Origin: Paulinella micropora
Lineage: Eukaryota; Cercozoa; Imbricatea; Euglyphida
Reading direction: 5' to 3'
NCBI GenBank assembly: GCA_009731375.1
Contig: BJOX01000116.1
Location: 128,328-192,327, forward strand
Length of the DNA stretch: 64,000 bases
Of the stretch, positions 10,991-21,500 are shown piece by piece; within the stretch, counting starts at the first letter, position 1, and each line of letters opens with the position of its first letter. The notes under the pieces are model-generated. The model was given only the letters and a program-made list of their open reading frames with translations, was not told the origin of the DNA and made no database searches. Made by a program: the position numbers and the translations under genes.

Positions 10991-12861
10991 CGGGCCTGAT
11001 GGTCCAGCGCGGCCTCGGCGATGGCCCGCGCACTCCCCAGCTTGTGCTCCGGCCAGACCTCCCGCTCGTACAGGTGTGACGCCAGCAGCCGCTCCAGCGT
11101 GTCCCGCAGCGCGGGCCAGTGGCAGGCGGAGTCGCGGGCCGGGCCCCACTCCCAGGAAAACGTGCTGTGGGGCTGGCCCTGTGTCGAGCGTAGCCTGTCG
11201 CGGAAGGACTGCAGCTGGATCAGCAACTCACGCCACGAGCCGTTGGGCGGGGGGGTGGCCGAGAGGGCGGCACCGGCCGGCCGCCCCTGCGCTAGTGGGA
11301 GGGCGGCCGGCGTGGCGGCCGGCCCCACGGGACTCGGCCTGGGGTCCCTGGTTGCCTGGCCTGGCGCGGCGTCCGGGGCCGGGGGCGAGGCGTCCCTGGC
11401 CGCCTGGCCTGGCGCGGGCGCAGCAGCCGGGGCCGGGCCAGAGCCGACCAGCCCCTGCCAGAAGTCCTCGGCCTTGGCTTCCGCCTCCGAGAGGTACTCT
11501 CCGAAGGACGGCGGGGCCCTGGGCGCGCAGTGTTCTCCCCACAGTATATACATCAGCGGTAAGTTGCGCAGGTGTGTGCCCAGTGCGGTCGCCGCCGCCC
11601 AGACGGTGCTGCAGTGGTACGGCAGGTCCCGCTGCAGCTCGGACAGCTCCCGGTGGTAACGGGCCACCCGCGTCTCCTCGCCAGCGGGTACTGGGTTGCT
11701 TCCTCTGGCTACCTGCCTCTGGCCGGCCTCGTACAGGTCGGACAAGAGCGCGGGGCCCCTGGCCTCGTCACCGAGAAAGGTGACTACTGATTGTCGTGCG
11801 CGTAGCAGGGCAGCGGCCGCGCTGGGGGCATACTGAGTGAGGTCCTTCACGTCGTCTGGTGTCACTAGCCGGGAGCTGAAAAAGAGCCCTAGCAAAGGGG
11901 CCACGTGGTGTGCAAAGGCAGCGAGGCTGATGTACATGAGTTGGCTCTCTGCCAGGACGTGCCACTCATGCTGGTTATCTGGCGTCTCCGTGTCGTACAG
12001 CCTGGGCGGCCCGAAGCCGAGCACCGAGCGGTCCCACCAGCTCCTCAACGTTAGGCTGTAGCGGAGGTAGGCCACGACCTGGCCCGCTAGTGCCGACAGG
12101 CTTTTACGATCTGTTTCGGTCACGTTGCGCGGCGACATGGCTCGGTTGTACGCATCCTGTATCGCGAGGGAACAAGCCGCAAATTGTGAGACAGTCAGGG
12201 GGAGGCCCAGCCCCCCCCAGTACTGTTCCAGGAGGCCGCCCTCCTGTAGCGCCCGCCGGGGCTCCTCCTCAGACTGGGTCGCCCATATCACGCTGTTCTC
12301 GGGACGCCTGAGCCGCGTCTCTCTCTGCGCGCGCTCTATCGTCGCCCTCATGTAGTACTTGTGTGTTTCTTCACCAGTGCAGTACTGCCGCGCCAGCTGC
12401 GCTAGGTTGAAAAGGCACAAGCTGGCTTCTGTCGCTTGCTCCTGCGGCAGCGAAAGCTCAACGTCTGCCCCTCGCCTGGCCTCTGCGTGCAGGTCGAGCT
12501 GCTGTTGAGCGGTAGGAGTCTCCCTCCCGTACGGTGCTAGCAAGCGCTGTTTGAGACCGTCTCGCAGTCGGTTGTGCAGGGCTTGCAGCTCGTCCGTGTT
12601 GACCCTGACGTCTCGCTCTTGTATGCGCCGCACGAACTGGGACAGGAAGCCGGTGGTGACCAGGTCAGTCAGGCGCCTGAGTAACGCGACGGCCTGGTCC
12701 GCGGGCTCGGCGCTGGCCACCAGGTAGTCTAGAGCCGCCTGTATGTCCTGGCTCCACAGGCGGCTGCCTAGCCACGTGGCCAGCCAGGCGCGATCCCGCT
12801 TCTGGGTAATAAGGCTGACGGCCGTGCCTAACACACTAGCGGTGGCATTGCTAGCGATTCG
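10969..12861 (-). CDS. Unknown 620-residue alpha-helical protein (part 1)
   Basis: This is the longest uninterrupted frame in this part of the island. The open frame begins just after the TAA of the next gene upstream and has no ATG at its start; a GTG lies at 12832-12834. An ATG at 12846-12848 in the neighbouring frame could be the true start if one base is missing. The protein is almost wholly helical, with a Pro/Ala-rich linker at about residues 480-540 followed by a second helical domain. Features include AFAHHVAPLLGLFFSSRL and a Cys-poor composition. It resembles the architecture of structural or tegument-like proteins, but that is only an impression. Confidence 0.5.
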   Translation of the reverse strand, partial: RIASNATASVLGTAVSLITQKRDRAWLATWLGSRLWSQDIQAALDYLVASAEPADQAVALLRRLTDLVTTGFLSQFVRRIQERDVRVNTDELQALHNRLRDGLKQRLLAPYGRETPTAQQQLDLHAEARRGADVELSLPQEQATEASLCLFNLAQLARQYCTGEETHKYYMRATIERAQRETRLRRPENSVIWATQSEEEPRRALQEGGLLEQYWGGLGLPLTVSQFAACSLAIQDAYNRAMSPRNVTETDRKSLSALAGQVVAYLRYSLTLRSWWDRSVLGFGPPRLYDTETPDNQHEWHVLAESQLMYISLAAFAHHVAPLLGLFFSSRLVTPDDVKDLTQYAPSAAAALLRARQSVVTFLGDEARGPALLSDLYEAGQRQVARGSNPVPAGEETRVARYHRELSELQRDLPYHCSTVWAAATALGTHLRNLPLMYILWGEHCAPRAPPSFGEYLSEAEAKAEDFWQGLVGSGPAPAAAPAPGQAARDASPPAPDAAPGQATRDPRPSPVGPAATPAALPLAQGRPAGAALSATPPPNGSWRELLIQLQSFRDRLRSTQGQPHSTFSWEWGPARDSACHWPALRDTLERLLASHLYEREVWPEHKLGSARAIAEAALDHQARGTPCPG

Positions 12862-13869
12862 TTAGCCTGCCAAGTCTAGGTATCCTCCTGCCAAACGCAC
12901 CGCCGCCTCTCCCGTGCCGTAGTGTGATTGGCTGCCGAAGGACATCGGCACTTTGTCGTAGGCAGGCTCGCTAGGGGACGCCAGTGACCGGAGGTAAGTT
13001 GTCACGGAGGACACCCAGCCGGGCTCGGGGCAGTTCCTGTACACAACCACGACAACCGCCACGACGCCGACGCACACCGCTGCATTGGTCAACGAGACGG
13101 CGAGCTCATAGGCCTGCCAGATCCGCGGGACGCACCAGGGCCACGCTAGCTCCGCCGCCCCGCCAGCGCGGGGCCTGACCGCCCCCGCGGCCACGTCCCC
13201 CCGGCGCCCCCTCCCGACCCGCCCACCGCCGCCCGGCGTGCCGCGCACCGCGTCCACCCCGCGCTCCCGCCCGACCCTCCCACCACCCGGCGTGCCGCGC
13301 ACCGCGTCCACCCCGCGCTCCCGCCCGACCCGCCCACCGCCCGGCCTGCCACGCGCCGCGTCCACCCCGCTCTCCCGCCCACCGCCCGGCCTGCCACGCG
13401 CCGCGTCCACCCCGCTCTCCCGCCCACCGCCCGGCCCGCCACGCGCCGCCGCCAGCGGTTTCTCTGGCGCGGGGCCGGGCCCCCGGCCCCCGCCGCTGCT
13501 GCCCGTACCTGTGTCTTCCGACGTGGCCCTGACACCGAGCCGGTAGCCCAGCCCCAGGCAGCGAATGTACCTGACGTCCAGGAGCAGCCGCAGCAGCAGC
13601 GGGGCTGCCAGCGGTGCTAGCTCGCCAGTGCCGCGCGGGTACCGGCGCCAGACACCGCTGCTGCTGGAGGGCCCGAGAGCCAGGGCCACAAACCTCTGCA
13701 GCGGGAGGGACAGGTCCTGGCTGCGCACGGTCCTCGCCCCCACGGGGTCTGCTCCCTCTCCGCCATAAAACGCAAAGCCTGGGTCTTGATCCTGGCCTGA
13801 GCTAAAACACCACAGGTCCCCACCCCCGTGCGCCCAGCTGGTCTCGGCAGCCTTGGCGTCCGGCTCCAT
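12862..13869 (-). CDS. Putative single-pass membrane protein with tandem repeats
   Basis: The ATG at 13867-13869 (MEPDAKAAETSWAHGGGDLW) gives 335 residues to a TAA at 12862-12864. The order is an N-terminal globular part of about 180 residues, then Gly/Arg-rich tandem repeats of 15 and 18 residues around residues 200-290, then a strongly hydrophobic segment (AAVCVGVVAVVVVVY) followed by a short tail. This fits a type I or tail-anchored membrane protein whose repeats form a low-complexity spacer. The divergent neighbour is the ubiquitin protease gene starting near 14254. The next gene downstream opens in the same frame directly after this stop. Confidence 0.55.
   Translation of the reverse strand: MEPDAKAAETSWAHGGGDLWCFSSGQDQDPGFAFYGGEGADPVGARTVRSQDLSLPLQRFVALALGPSSSSGVWRRYPRGTGELAPLAAPLLLRLLLDVRYIRCLGLGYRLGVRATSEDTGTGSSGGGRGPGPAPEKPLAAARGGPGGGRESGVDAARGRPGGGRESGVDAARGRPGGGRVGRERGVDAVRGTPGGGRVGRERGVDAVRGTPGGGGRVGRGRRGDVAAGAVRPRAGGAAELAWPWCVPRIWQAYELAVSLTNAAVCVGVVAVVVVVYRNCPEPGWVSSVTTYLRSLASPSEPAYDKVPMSFGSQSHYGTGEAAVRLAGGYLDLAG
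13205..13450. repeat. In-frame 45/54-bp tandem repeats
   Basis: About five imperfect copies of a GC-rich unit, with spacings of about 54, 54, 45 and 45 bases, encode the repeats R-G-x-P-G-G-G-R-(VGR)-E-x-G-V-D-A on the minus strand. All unit lengths are multiples of three, so the repeat array changes length without breaking the frame. Confidence 0.7.
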
Positions 13870-13986
13870 ACTCCCCGGGGCCTGCCACCGGGGACTGACT
13901 CGGAAGCGCTTTGGGAAGGACCGCGCGTGAGGTAAGGAAGGGGTCCATGGCCCTAGCCCCCCCTCCCTCGCCGCCGGGGTGGTGCT

Positions 13987-14117
13987 GGGGGGGGGGGGGG
14001 GGGGGGANNNNNNNNNNNNNNNNNNNNNNNNNNNNNNNNNNNNNNNNNNNNNNNNNNNNNNNNNNNNNNNNNNNNNNNNNNNNNNNNNNNNNNNNNNNGG
14101 GGGGGGGGGGGGGGGGG
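13987..14117. repeat. Poly-G tract with 91-N gap
   Basis: Poly-G flanks both sides of the gap (14008-14098). It lies in the divergent intergenic region between the membrane protein (minus) and the ubiquitin protease (plus), so part of a shared promoter may be missing. Confidence 0.8.
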
Positions 14118-14253
14118 AAGGAGGACGGACACCAAGGGGGAAAGAGAGAGAACCCCGTCCCCGGCGATCGAGGGAGGGCGCGGGCGGCGCCACTGCACCG
14201 AGCGAGCGCGGGAGGGGGTGGGGCTGAGCCGTAAAGCACGCTAGCTAGACCGC

Positions 14254-16591
14254 ATGGAGCAGCGAGCGGCGCGGCCCCCCTCCGAGTCCCGACGAAGTGG
14301 GCGCGACTTTCTCCGTCGTCCAGCTAGTCCACCGGGTACTCACGGACCCGCGGGTGGCCCACGCCGACAGCGGCTACCGCGGCGCTTGGCTTCTGTACCT
14401 GCAGCTAGCGGGCCTGCGGCCGCTCGGCCCGTCTCCGGCCCGGCGGGCCGGCACCCCGGACTCCGCTGCCTGGCAGGAGCTGGCCCGGCTGGCCGGCCTG
14501 CCCGCGCCCTGGCGCCTGGCCGCCCGCCTCCTGGCGGGGGGCGGCCCGGCCGGGCAAGAACTACCGCTCCCCGCGGAGAGGCCGGCCTTCGCCCGCCTGC
14601 GCCAGGGGCTCTGCCCGGGCCGGAAGAGCCAGCTGGCCCGGCGCTGGTGGCTGCAGGCGGTGGTAGCGCTGCTGTTCGGCGAGGCCCCCGCCAGCAGCGC
14701 CCTCGCAGAGATCGCCCGGAGTGTACTGGACGACCGGCGCTGGCAGCTAGTCGTGGGGCCGGAGTTGCGCTACGTACTCCAAGCGCTGGACACCCTCGCG
14801 GACCAACAGGAGCGGCGGGTACTACAGGCGCTACAAGAAGTCGCTAGCGTGCAACAAGACGCCACCAGCGCCGGGCGCGCCAGACGGTCCGCACTACGCG
14901 CGCAAGTGCTGTCCTGCCTGAGCGCGCGCAAGCGCTGGCAGCCGCTGGCGCGGCTCAAGGGGCTGGAGGGGCGCACGACGACGGTGGCGGCGGCCAGCGC
15001 GGAAGAGCTGCCCTTGCTCCTGGCCTACATCACGGGCCAGCTGCTGCTGCCCGATGACTATTTGCTGCCCCGCCAACTGTCCGAGGAATGGTCCGTAGAC
15101 GCGGTTTTGCGGACCCTGGCCCCAGAACCGGGCATCCGCCGTTTGCCTGTCCCTGGCAGCTCCCTGGAGCGGGGGCTGCCCGGGCTGCTGTACCGGAGCA
15201 AGACACTGGGGCTGGGCGGGGGCCGGCTGGGAGCGGTGCTGAGCGAAGGCCCCCTCAGCGACGCCCAAGCCCGGCGGACCCCGCGCAAGCCGGGGCTGCT
15301 GGAGCAAAAGTTCACGACTTGCTTTTTTAATTCCGCGCTCCAGTTCCTGGCCGCCCTGTTGTGGCCCCCGCCGGCCGGACGGCGGCAGTGCCAGGATCGC
15401 GGCTGCTTGGCTTGTTGTCTGGTGCGCTGCGCCGAGCTCTTGCAAGGGCGAAACGGGCCGGTCGTCGTGCCTTACACCGACCGCGGCGACGACTTGCGCT
15501 GCTACTTACCGGTGCCCGACGACCCGAATATCCGTCAGGCGTTCGAGGCGCTGCGCCTCGAGGTCAAGGATCGTGGCCGCTCAGCAGATCAACCCAAGAT
15601 GTACGAGTTGAAAACCGATTCAGCCGCCGCGTGTGTCGGCACCTTGCTAGAGCAGGCGGTAGCCACGACACCATCTTCCCCGGACTGCAACATCCGTAGC
15701 TGGCTGGAGGAGCTGTTCCGTGTTCGCTATGGCCTGCCCGGCGTTGGGGAAGGGGGTGAGGCACCTAGGCAGGGCCCCCTGCTGATCCTGGGTTGCACCC
15801 CCCCGCCCCACTCGGCCGCCTCGAACTCCGTCACGCTACAGCACTTACTCGACCAGGCGTGGCCGTACCCCCCCGAAGCAGTCTTCTTTCTGACCGGCGA
15901 GAAAGGAAGCGTAGTTACCGGGCAGCAACCCGACGGGAAAGGAAGCGTAGCTACGGGGCGGCAACCCGAGTGGCTGTTGCTGGAGACGCAGCTGGGTAAC
16001 CTGACCCTGGACTTTGTAAACACCCGGCCCAACGTCTTGGTGCGTCTGGCGGGTTCCGTTAAGCCAGCGGAGTTCTGGCTCGAGTCGGCGTGCTTCAGGC
16101 TGGAGCACACCAAGCCGGAACACTTCGTAGTGGTCCGGCGTGGGTGGGGAGGAGACGGTGTGCACAGCGGCTGGCACTGCCTCGACGGCGAGCGACTGGT
16201 CAGCGGCAGTCTTTGGCAAGCGCTGGAGGGGGTCACCACCGGTCGGCAGGACGTCAGCCTCGGCCGGGACGACGCTCTCGACCAGCGCCCTCCCAGGCCC
16301 TTCATGTTTTTGCTGAGGCGGCGACAGAGCCGGACCCATTTGACCATTATAGGCGACGCAGTACAGCGGGCTGCGCGATCACCGGGCGTGGGGGCGGGGG
16401 GTCCGGGCCGCGCTGACAGCTGGCATGCCACATTTCGCCGACCTGTGGCCGCCGGGGCGACCCCTCTCGAAATCGTCACTTATCTTTGTACGTGCAGGGC
16501 GCGCTGGAACAAGCACGACCGTCCCCCCGCGCGGCCCCGCTACGCCAGTAGGGGCAGGTCCGTCAGGTCTAGCTCCTCCAGGCTCTTCTGA
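14254..16591 (+). CDS. USP-type ubiquitin carboxyl-terminal hydrolase-like protein
   Basis: The ATG at 14254 (MEQRAARPP) joins the main frame if one base is adjusted in the C6 run at about 14275. The main frame itself opens with GTG at 14297 and runs 764 codons. The N-terminal 330 residues are helical and unrecognised. The C-terminal half carries a USP-like Cys box (FTTCFFNSALQFLAALL, about residue 341, where C is the nucleophile and N is the usual Asn). A His box near residue 607 (PEHFVVVRR) is followed by WHCLDGERLV, matching the family pattern of His then Trp/Tyr-x-x-x-D-D/G. USP enzymes remove ubiquitin from proteins in the cytosol or nucleus. A Cys pair (DRGCLACC) near residue 370 could be part of a zinc site. 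The real C-terminus is uncertain because the last 90 codons overlap the opposing gene and look non-coding. Confidence 0.65.
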
Positions 16592-18471
16592 CGCACGTAG
16601 GCGGCGAACCGCAGCGCCTGCCTAGTGGCGGCGGAACCTGCTCAGGCACAGCGCGGCCGCCAGGCCGTGGCTAAGAGACATGGACACGGGGCAGGAAGGG
16701 GGGGGGCGGACCTAGGTACTGTGTTTTGGCCGGCATGAACCAAGAGCCGAAGCGCTGGTTGAAGATCTCGGGCATGATGGCGTAGTTGCGCGGATGGTCG
16801 AAGCCCCCGAGACGGCTGGGCACGATGTGGTCCAGGTGGAAAGGGACGCACCGCCGGCCTGCACAGCACCGGCCGCGCCCAGGGGGGAGAGTGCCGGGGG
16901 TGTGTAGTTAGCAGCACAACCCCTTGGTAATAGCCCCCCGCCTCCTCCCTCCCCCCCGGAGGGGCGGAGCTGCGCGCACACACACACGCACACAGACCTG
17001 CACCCAGACGGGGAGGGACCTTGGTCGTCGAAGTAGGCTCGCAGGCTGGCATGGGCGCGGTTGGCTAGGACCCACCTCCGGGCCTGGGCGCGGCTCAGGG
17101 CATGAGGTATATTCGCTAAGTCTGGAATAAAGCCAAGGTACACGGGCCTGGTGTCGACCTCCGCCGGCGAGTACTTGGCGCGCAGGACCCGTAGGGTAGC
17201 GCGCAGCTCCACCGCCGGCAGCGCCTCCTCCTCTTCTACCGCCGGGGGTGCTCCTGGCTGCAGCGCCGCCGGGGGCGCCTTGGGCGACGCCCGGGCGGGC
17301 GGCACCGCCTCCGCCGCCGCCGGTGGCGCCTTGGGCGACGCCCGGCCCGGGGGTGCCCCGGCCGCGCCGGAGCCGGCGGCCCCGGGCGGGGGTGCGGCGG
17401 GCGCGGCGAGGGCGAGTGCCAGCCGCAGGACCTGGACTAGGTCCGGCCAGGCGTAGCAGTCGACGTAGGTGCTGGGCTGGCCAGCGAAGGCCAGCGGCCG
17501 GGCCCTCGCTAGCAGGGCAGGGCTGGCGTGTGCCTGCTTCACTAGCCAGTACAGCCGTGCAGCCTCCCCCGGGGCGAGGCCCGCCGCCATGCACACCGCG
17601 TCGGCAGCACAGTAGTAGCCCCCCCCGGCGCCGCCGTACCTGGCTAGCCAGCTCCGCCTCCCGCCACGTGGGGCCGCCGTCCCCCGGGGCAGCAGCAGCG
17701 CGGGTGCTCCGCTTCTTCTTGGGCGGGGGCAGGCGGGCCAGAACGTCACGGAGGCCACCGTAGCACAATCCATGGGGGCCGACAGCCCCCAGCCGGACGC
17801 GCGCGGGAAGCGGAGGCTCTGGATGCTCGCCCCCCCGCCGCCGGCCACCAGCCAGGGGCGGACCTTCCGGTACAGCCGCTGTGCATGCGGCAACGAACAA
17901 CCCCTCGCCTCCGCCAAGAAGTCGGGGATGGCCCACAGGTCGCCCTGGTACAGCCGCTGTGCATGCGGCAATAAACAACCTCGCCTCGCCTCCGCGGGCG
18001 CCCCGTTGGCAGCGCCCTCGGGCATCGGCCGACGGCCGGAGAGGATCTGCGCTCGCCTGGCACCGACGTTCACCCAAGCCACGCCTTGGCAGGCCAAGGA
18101 GTCGGCGCCTGCGCTCCCACCTTTGCTCCAGACTAGCGAGCTAGTGGTGAGGAGGAGGCACAGCTACCACGCGCACCGGACAGCACCCCCTCCTCTCCGC
18201 GGGGTGAAGCACACGGGCCGGCAGCACCACGGCGGACAGAGGACCGGGCGGTGAGGGGAGGGGAAGGGAAGGGCGAGGGGGGGGGGGGGGGGGGGGCCNN
18301 NNNNNNNNGGGTAGAGGGGAGGGGAAAGAGACCCCCCCCGGCGGCCGTTTGCCGTCCGCTCGTACACCGCTAGGGGTCGCAGAGTCCGGCGTGTCCGCGG
18401 GGGTGGGCCACACGCCGAGGCTGGTCTCCGACAGATAGTCCAGGGTGGCAGCAGGACCGGCCGGAGGGCTC
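16540..18471 (-). CDS. HNH endonuclease-like protein, spliced
   Basis: The ATG at 18469-18471 (MSPPAGPAATLDYLSET) begins a proposed exon 1 to 18368. Exon 2 runs 18132-17020 and exon 3 from 16858. Splicing exon 2 to exon 3 through a GT-AG intron joins AYFDDQ in frame to a clear HNH core: FHLDHIVPSRLGGFDHPRN, then YAIMPEIFNQRFG. The His-Asp-His and Asn positions fit the beta-beta-alpha metal nuclease fold. Exon 2 holds two copies of LPHAQRLY, a Cys-containing helical block (YYCAADAVCMAAGLAPGEA) and a Pro/Ala linker. After the HNH a frameshift in the C run near 16695 and a second near 16627 lead to a helical tail ending LTDLPLLA and a TAG at 16540-16542. HNH proteins of this shape can be homing, repair or recombination nucleases; the substrate is unknown. 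Confidence 0.6.
16859..17019 (-). other. GT-AG intron in the HNH gene
   Basis: On the minus strand the intron starts GTCCCTCCCC and ends GGTGCTGTGCAG. It contains a GT microsatellite (GTGTGTGTGTGCGC) and would otherwise encode low-complexity sequence. Removing 161 bases in phase 1 restores the reading frame straight into the HNH motif, which is the main evidence that it is real. Confidence 0.7.
17876..17990. repeat. Direct duplication inside the HNH gene
   Basis: Two copies of about 66 bases (GGTACAGCCGCTGTGCATGC and what follows) encode the duplicated LPHAQRLY segment. The copies differ by a few substitutions and a short length difference, so this is an old or relaxed duplication. Confidence 0.65.
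18133..18367 (-). other. Candidate GT-AG intron with poly-G tract and gap
   Basis: The donor GTGTACGAGC after ACCCCTAGCG and the acceptor CACTAGCTCGCTAG before TCTGGAGC join in phase 1 without a stop. The interval contains a 10-N gap and a long homopolymer. Several alternative acceptors exist, so the exact boundary is inferred. Confidence 0.35.
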
Positions 18472-18591
18472 ATGTGCCAAAAGACTGGTTTTTAATAGAC
18501 TACGCCCCCCGGCAAGGGACCACCTCGAGGTGCACACACACACAGGGCACAGGGGGGAGGGCGTCCTTTCTCGCTAGCCGGCGAAGGTAGC

Positions 18592-21500
18592 CTAGCCAGC
18601 CCAAACACAAACAGACATAAGACAGAGCAGTGTTCTCGGCAGCACGGTGGTATCAAGCTTGACCTGGCATTTTGCCGGCACTTGCGACAGCGCCAGACCC
18701 GACTGGTCGCCGAAGCCCACGCAGCCGCTTACTCTCGGCAGGCCCAGCCGCTCAGGTCCGCGCTCAAAACCGTGGCCCCCTGGAGCATGTAGTTGACAAA
18801 CCGGCCGGCGCTAGTGTTCCAGCTGCCCAGTGGCTGGTTGAAGGCGCTTGCCCCGCTAAACATCCCAGTGAAGTACTCGACGCCGCTGACGTCCCAACCA
18901 CTGAGGTCGGTGTTGAAGGTCGCGTGGCTCTGGAACATATACTGCACGTCATAGATGTGCGAGGTATTCCACGCGCCAATGTCCAGCTGGAGGTTGGGCG
19001 AGTTGGCGAACATGCTCCGCAGGAAGTACACCGAGGTCACATCCACGTAGCCCAGCTCGTACGTGAGCGCCGGCAGGTCCTTGAACGAGGAGTCGAAGCT
19101 CAGGATGCCGGCACAACAAGCTAGCCGGGCAAAAGGCGGCAGGTACAGTAGGTTGGTCGCGCCCGCGAAGTGGTAGCCAAAGGTCGGGTGCAGCCGCAGC
19201 TGGCCCCAGGAGGTAATGTTGACGATGGCCTCCCGCTGGGCGACGGACAGCAGATCCAGGGTCCAGCCCTGCATGACGCCCCAGACCCGGATGACGTAGG
19301 TCCCGGCCGGGGCGTACGTGTGCAGGCTCGGGTCGCTGTCGGGGCCCGTGGTAGCGGGCTCCAGGCCGCTGCCGTCGCCCCAGTCGATGGTGATAGCGGA
19401 GGTACTAACCTGGGCCAAGTGGCGGCGCCGTCCCCGGAATTTGGCTGTGCAACAAAGAAAGCAGAAAGCTAGCTAACCACCAAGCCGCAGGTGGCGCAAC
19501 GGGGCAGGCGAGCATGGGGACACTGGCTGGGAGTGGGAGGCGGGGCTGGGGGCGCCGGCTCTGCTTTGGCCTGGCACACTCCTCGTTTCTCTCTCTCGCT
19601 CGCTATGTCTCTCTCTCTCTCGCTCTCTCTTTCTCTCTCTGTGTCTCTCTCTCTCTCCGCACAGCTAGCTGTAGGTTGGGTGTGTCGACAAAGTAACCTT
19701 GCAGACGACGTCTGCGGCTCGGGAGGTTATACAGCACGGGCAGCAGGAATTCGTCGCAGGAGAACGTTTGGATGGTCATGACAACGGCTGAGGTGTAGGT
19801 GTGGCAGAAAGCGAGGGGCTGGCCGATACGCTGAGGGGAGAGGCTGTCGTGCTGGTGGAGGCCGTGCGTGTGGGGCTTGGGGTCGCGGTGGCGCTCGGGC
19901 TCGCCGTAGCCGAGGGGCTCGGGATCGCGCTCAGGCTCTGGCTCGCCGAGGGGCTCGGGGTCGCGCTCACGCTCCGGCTCGCCGAGGGGCTCGGGGTCGC
20001 CGAGGGACTAGGGGTCAGGCTCGCCGAGGGGCTCGGGGTCGCGCTCACGCTCCGGCTCGCCGAGGGACTAGGGGTCAGGCTGCCGAGGGGCTCGGGGTCG
20101 CGCTCACGCTCCGGCTCGCCGAGGGACTAGGGGTCAGGCTCGCCGTAGCCGAGGGGCTCGGGGTCGCCGAGGGACTAGGGGTCAGGTTCGCCGAGGGGCT
20201 CGGGGTCGCGCTCACGCTCCGGCTCGACGAGGGACTAGGGGTCAGGCTCGCCGTAGCCGAGGGGCTCGGGGTCGCCGAGGGACTAGGGGTCGGGCTCGCC
20301 GAGGGGCTCGGGGTCGCGCTCACGCTCCGGCTCGCCGAGGGACTAGGGGTCAGGCTCGCCGTAGCCGAGGGGCTCGGGGTCGCCGAGGGGCTCGGGGTCG
20401 CCGAGGGGCTCGGGGTCGCCTAGGAACTAGGGGTCAGGCTCGCCGAAGCCGTGAGGGAGCGGCTGGGGCTGAGCGTGGGCGACGCGCTGGGGCTGAGCGT
20501 GGGCGACGCGCTGGGGCTGGGCGCCACGTACCGCAGGGCCAGGTGCAGGTCACGTTCCCGCCCTCGGGCACAAAGTGCGACAGGTTCGGCGGGTAGTAGG
20601 TCGTCGTGGTGGTGTACTGCCAGGTCTGCCCGGTTTTGGCGTCGTAGCCCGGGTACGTAGTCTTGTCTCCCACCGTGCACGCCGTCCACTTGGGGCATGT
20701 GAACGCCCCGCCCTCGAGGCTGCTGGCCGTACAAGCCGAGTCGTAGGCGCCCCACGCCAGCACCGACTCTTGCGAGCAAGGGTTATTTTCGACCACACAC
20801 GTCAAGTTCTGGATCGCCCAGGTGCCGGGGGCCGTGCCGTTCAGCGCCACCACGTAGCCCACGCTGTAATTCCCGCTCTGCGGGGGCTCGTTTAACGTGC
20901 CGGTGCCCTGCGAGCTCTCGGTGACGGAACTCCATTCGGTCCCCGCCCCCGCCGTACACAGCGGGTCGACCACCCTCGTGCCGTCGTACAGGGACAGGTC
21001 CTGGGCCTGCATCGCCCTTGCTCGGGGGTCCGCCCTCGACAGCTGTGTCAGCCGCAAGCGAAAGCACGGGTACAGGGCCGGGCGCGGGTCCGTGAGCGCG
21101 TCGTCTATCCGCACGCTGTACACCAGCTTCGAGGGCAGGAAGATCTTCACGCCCGGCACCCGGTCGCACCGGCACTTGGACGAGGTCTGCGGTTTGAGGA
21201 AGTCCACGTCGTTACAACCTCCCCCGGCCTGGTTGCCCCAGCTGAAACAGGCGTTCACGTCCACCATGCCAAAGGTTAGGCCGGGCACACACTTCACCGT
21301 GAGGTTCGCCAGCGGGACCACGGGCTCGTCCTCGCTGTTCGTGCTGCTCTGCGCGGGCTTGATCCCGTCGCCGCAGCAATCGTCGAGAGCCACCTCTTCG
21401 TTCCGCCAGTACTGCGGCGCCCCCGTCACGGCGGCCGGGGGGCTGGGCACCGGCAGCGCAAACGTGACGCAATTGGCGCCGATCAGCGCGCTGCCGCCGT

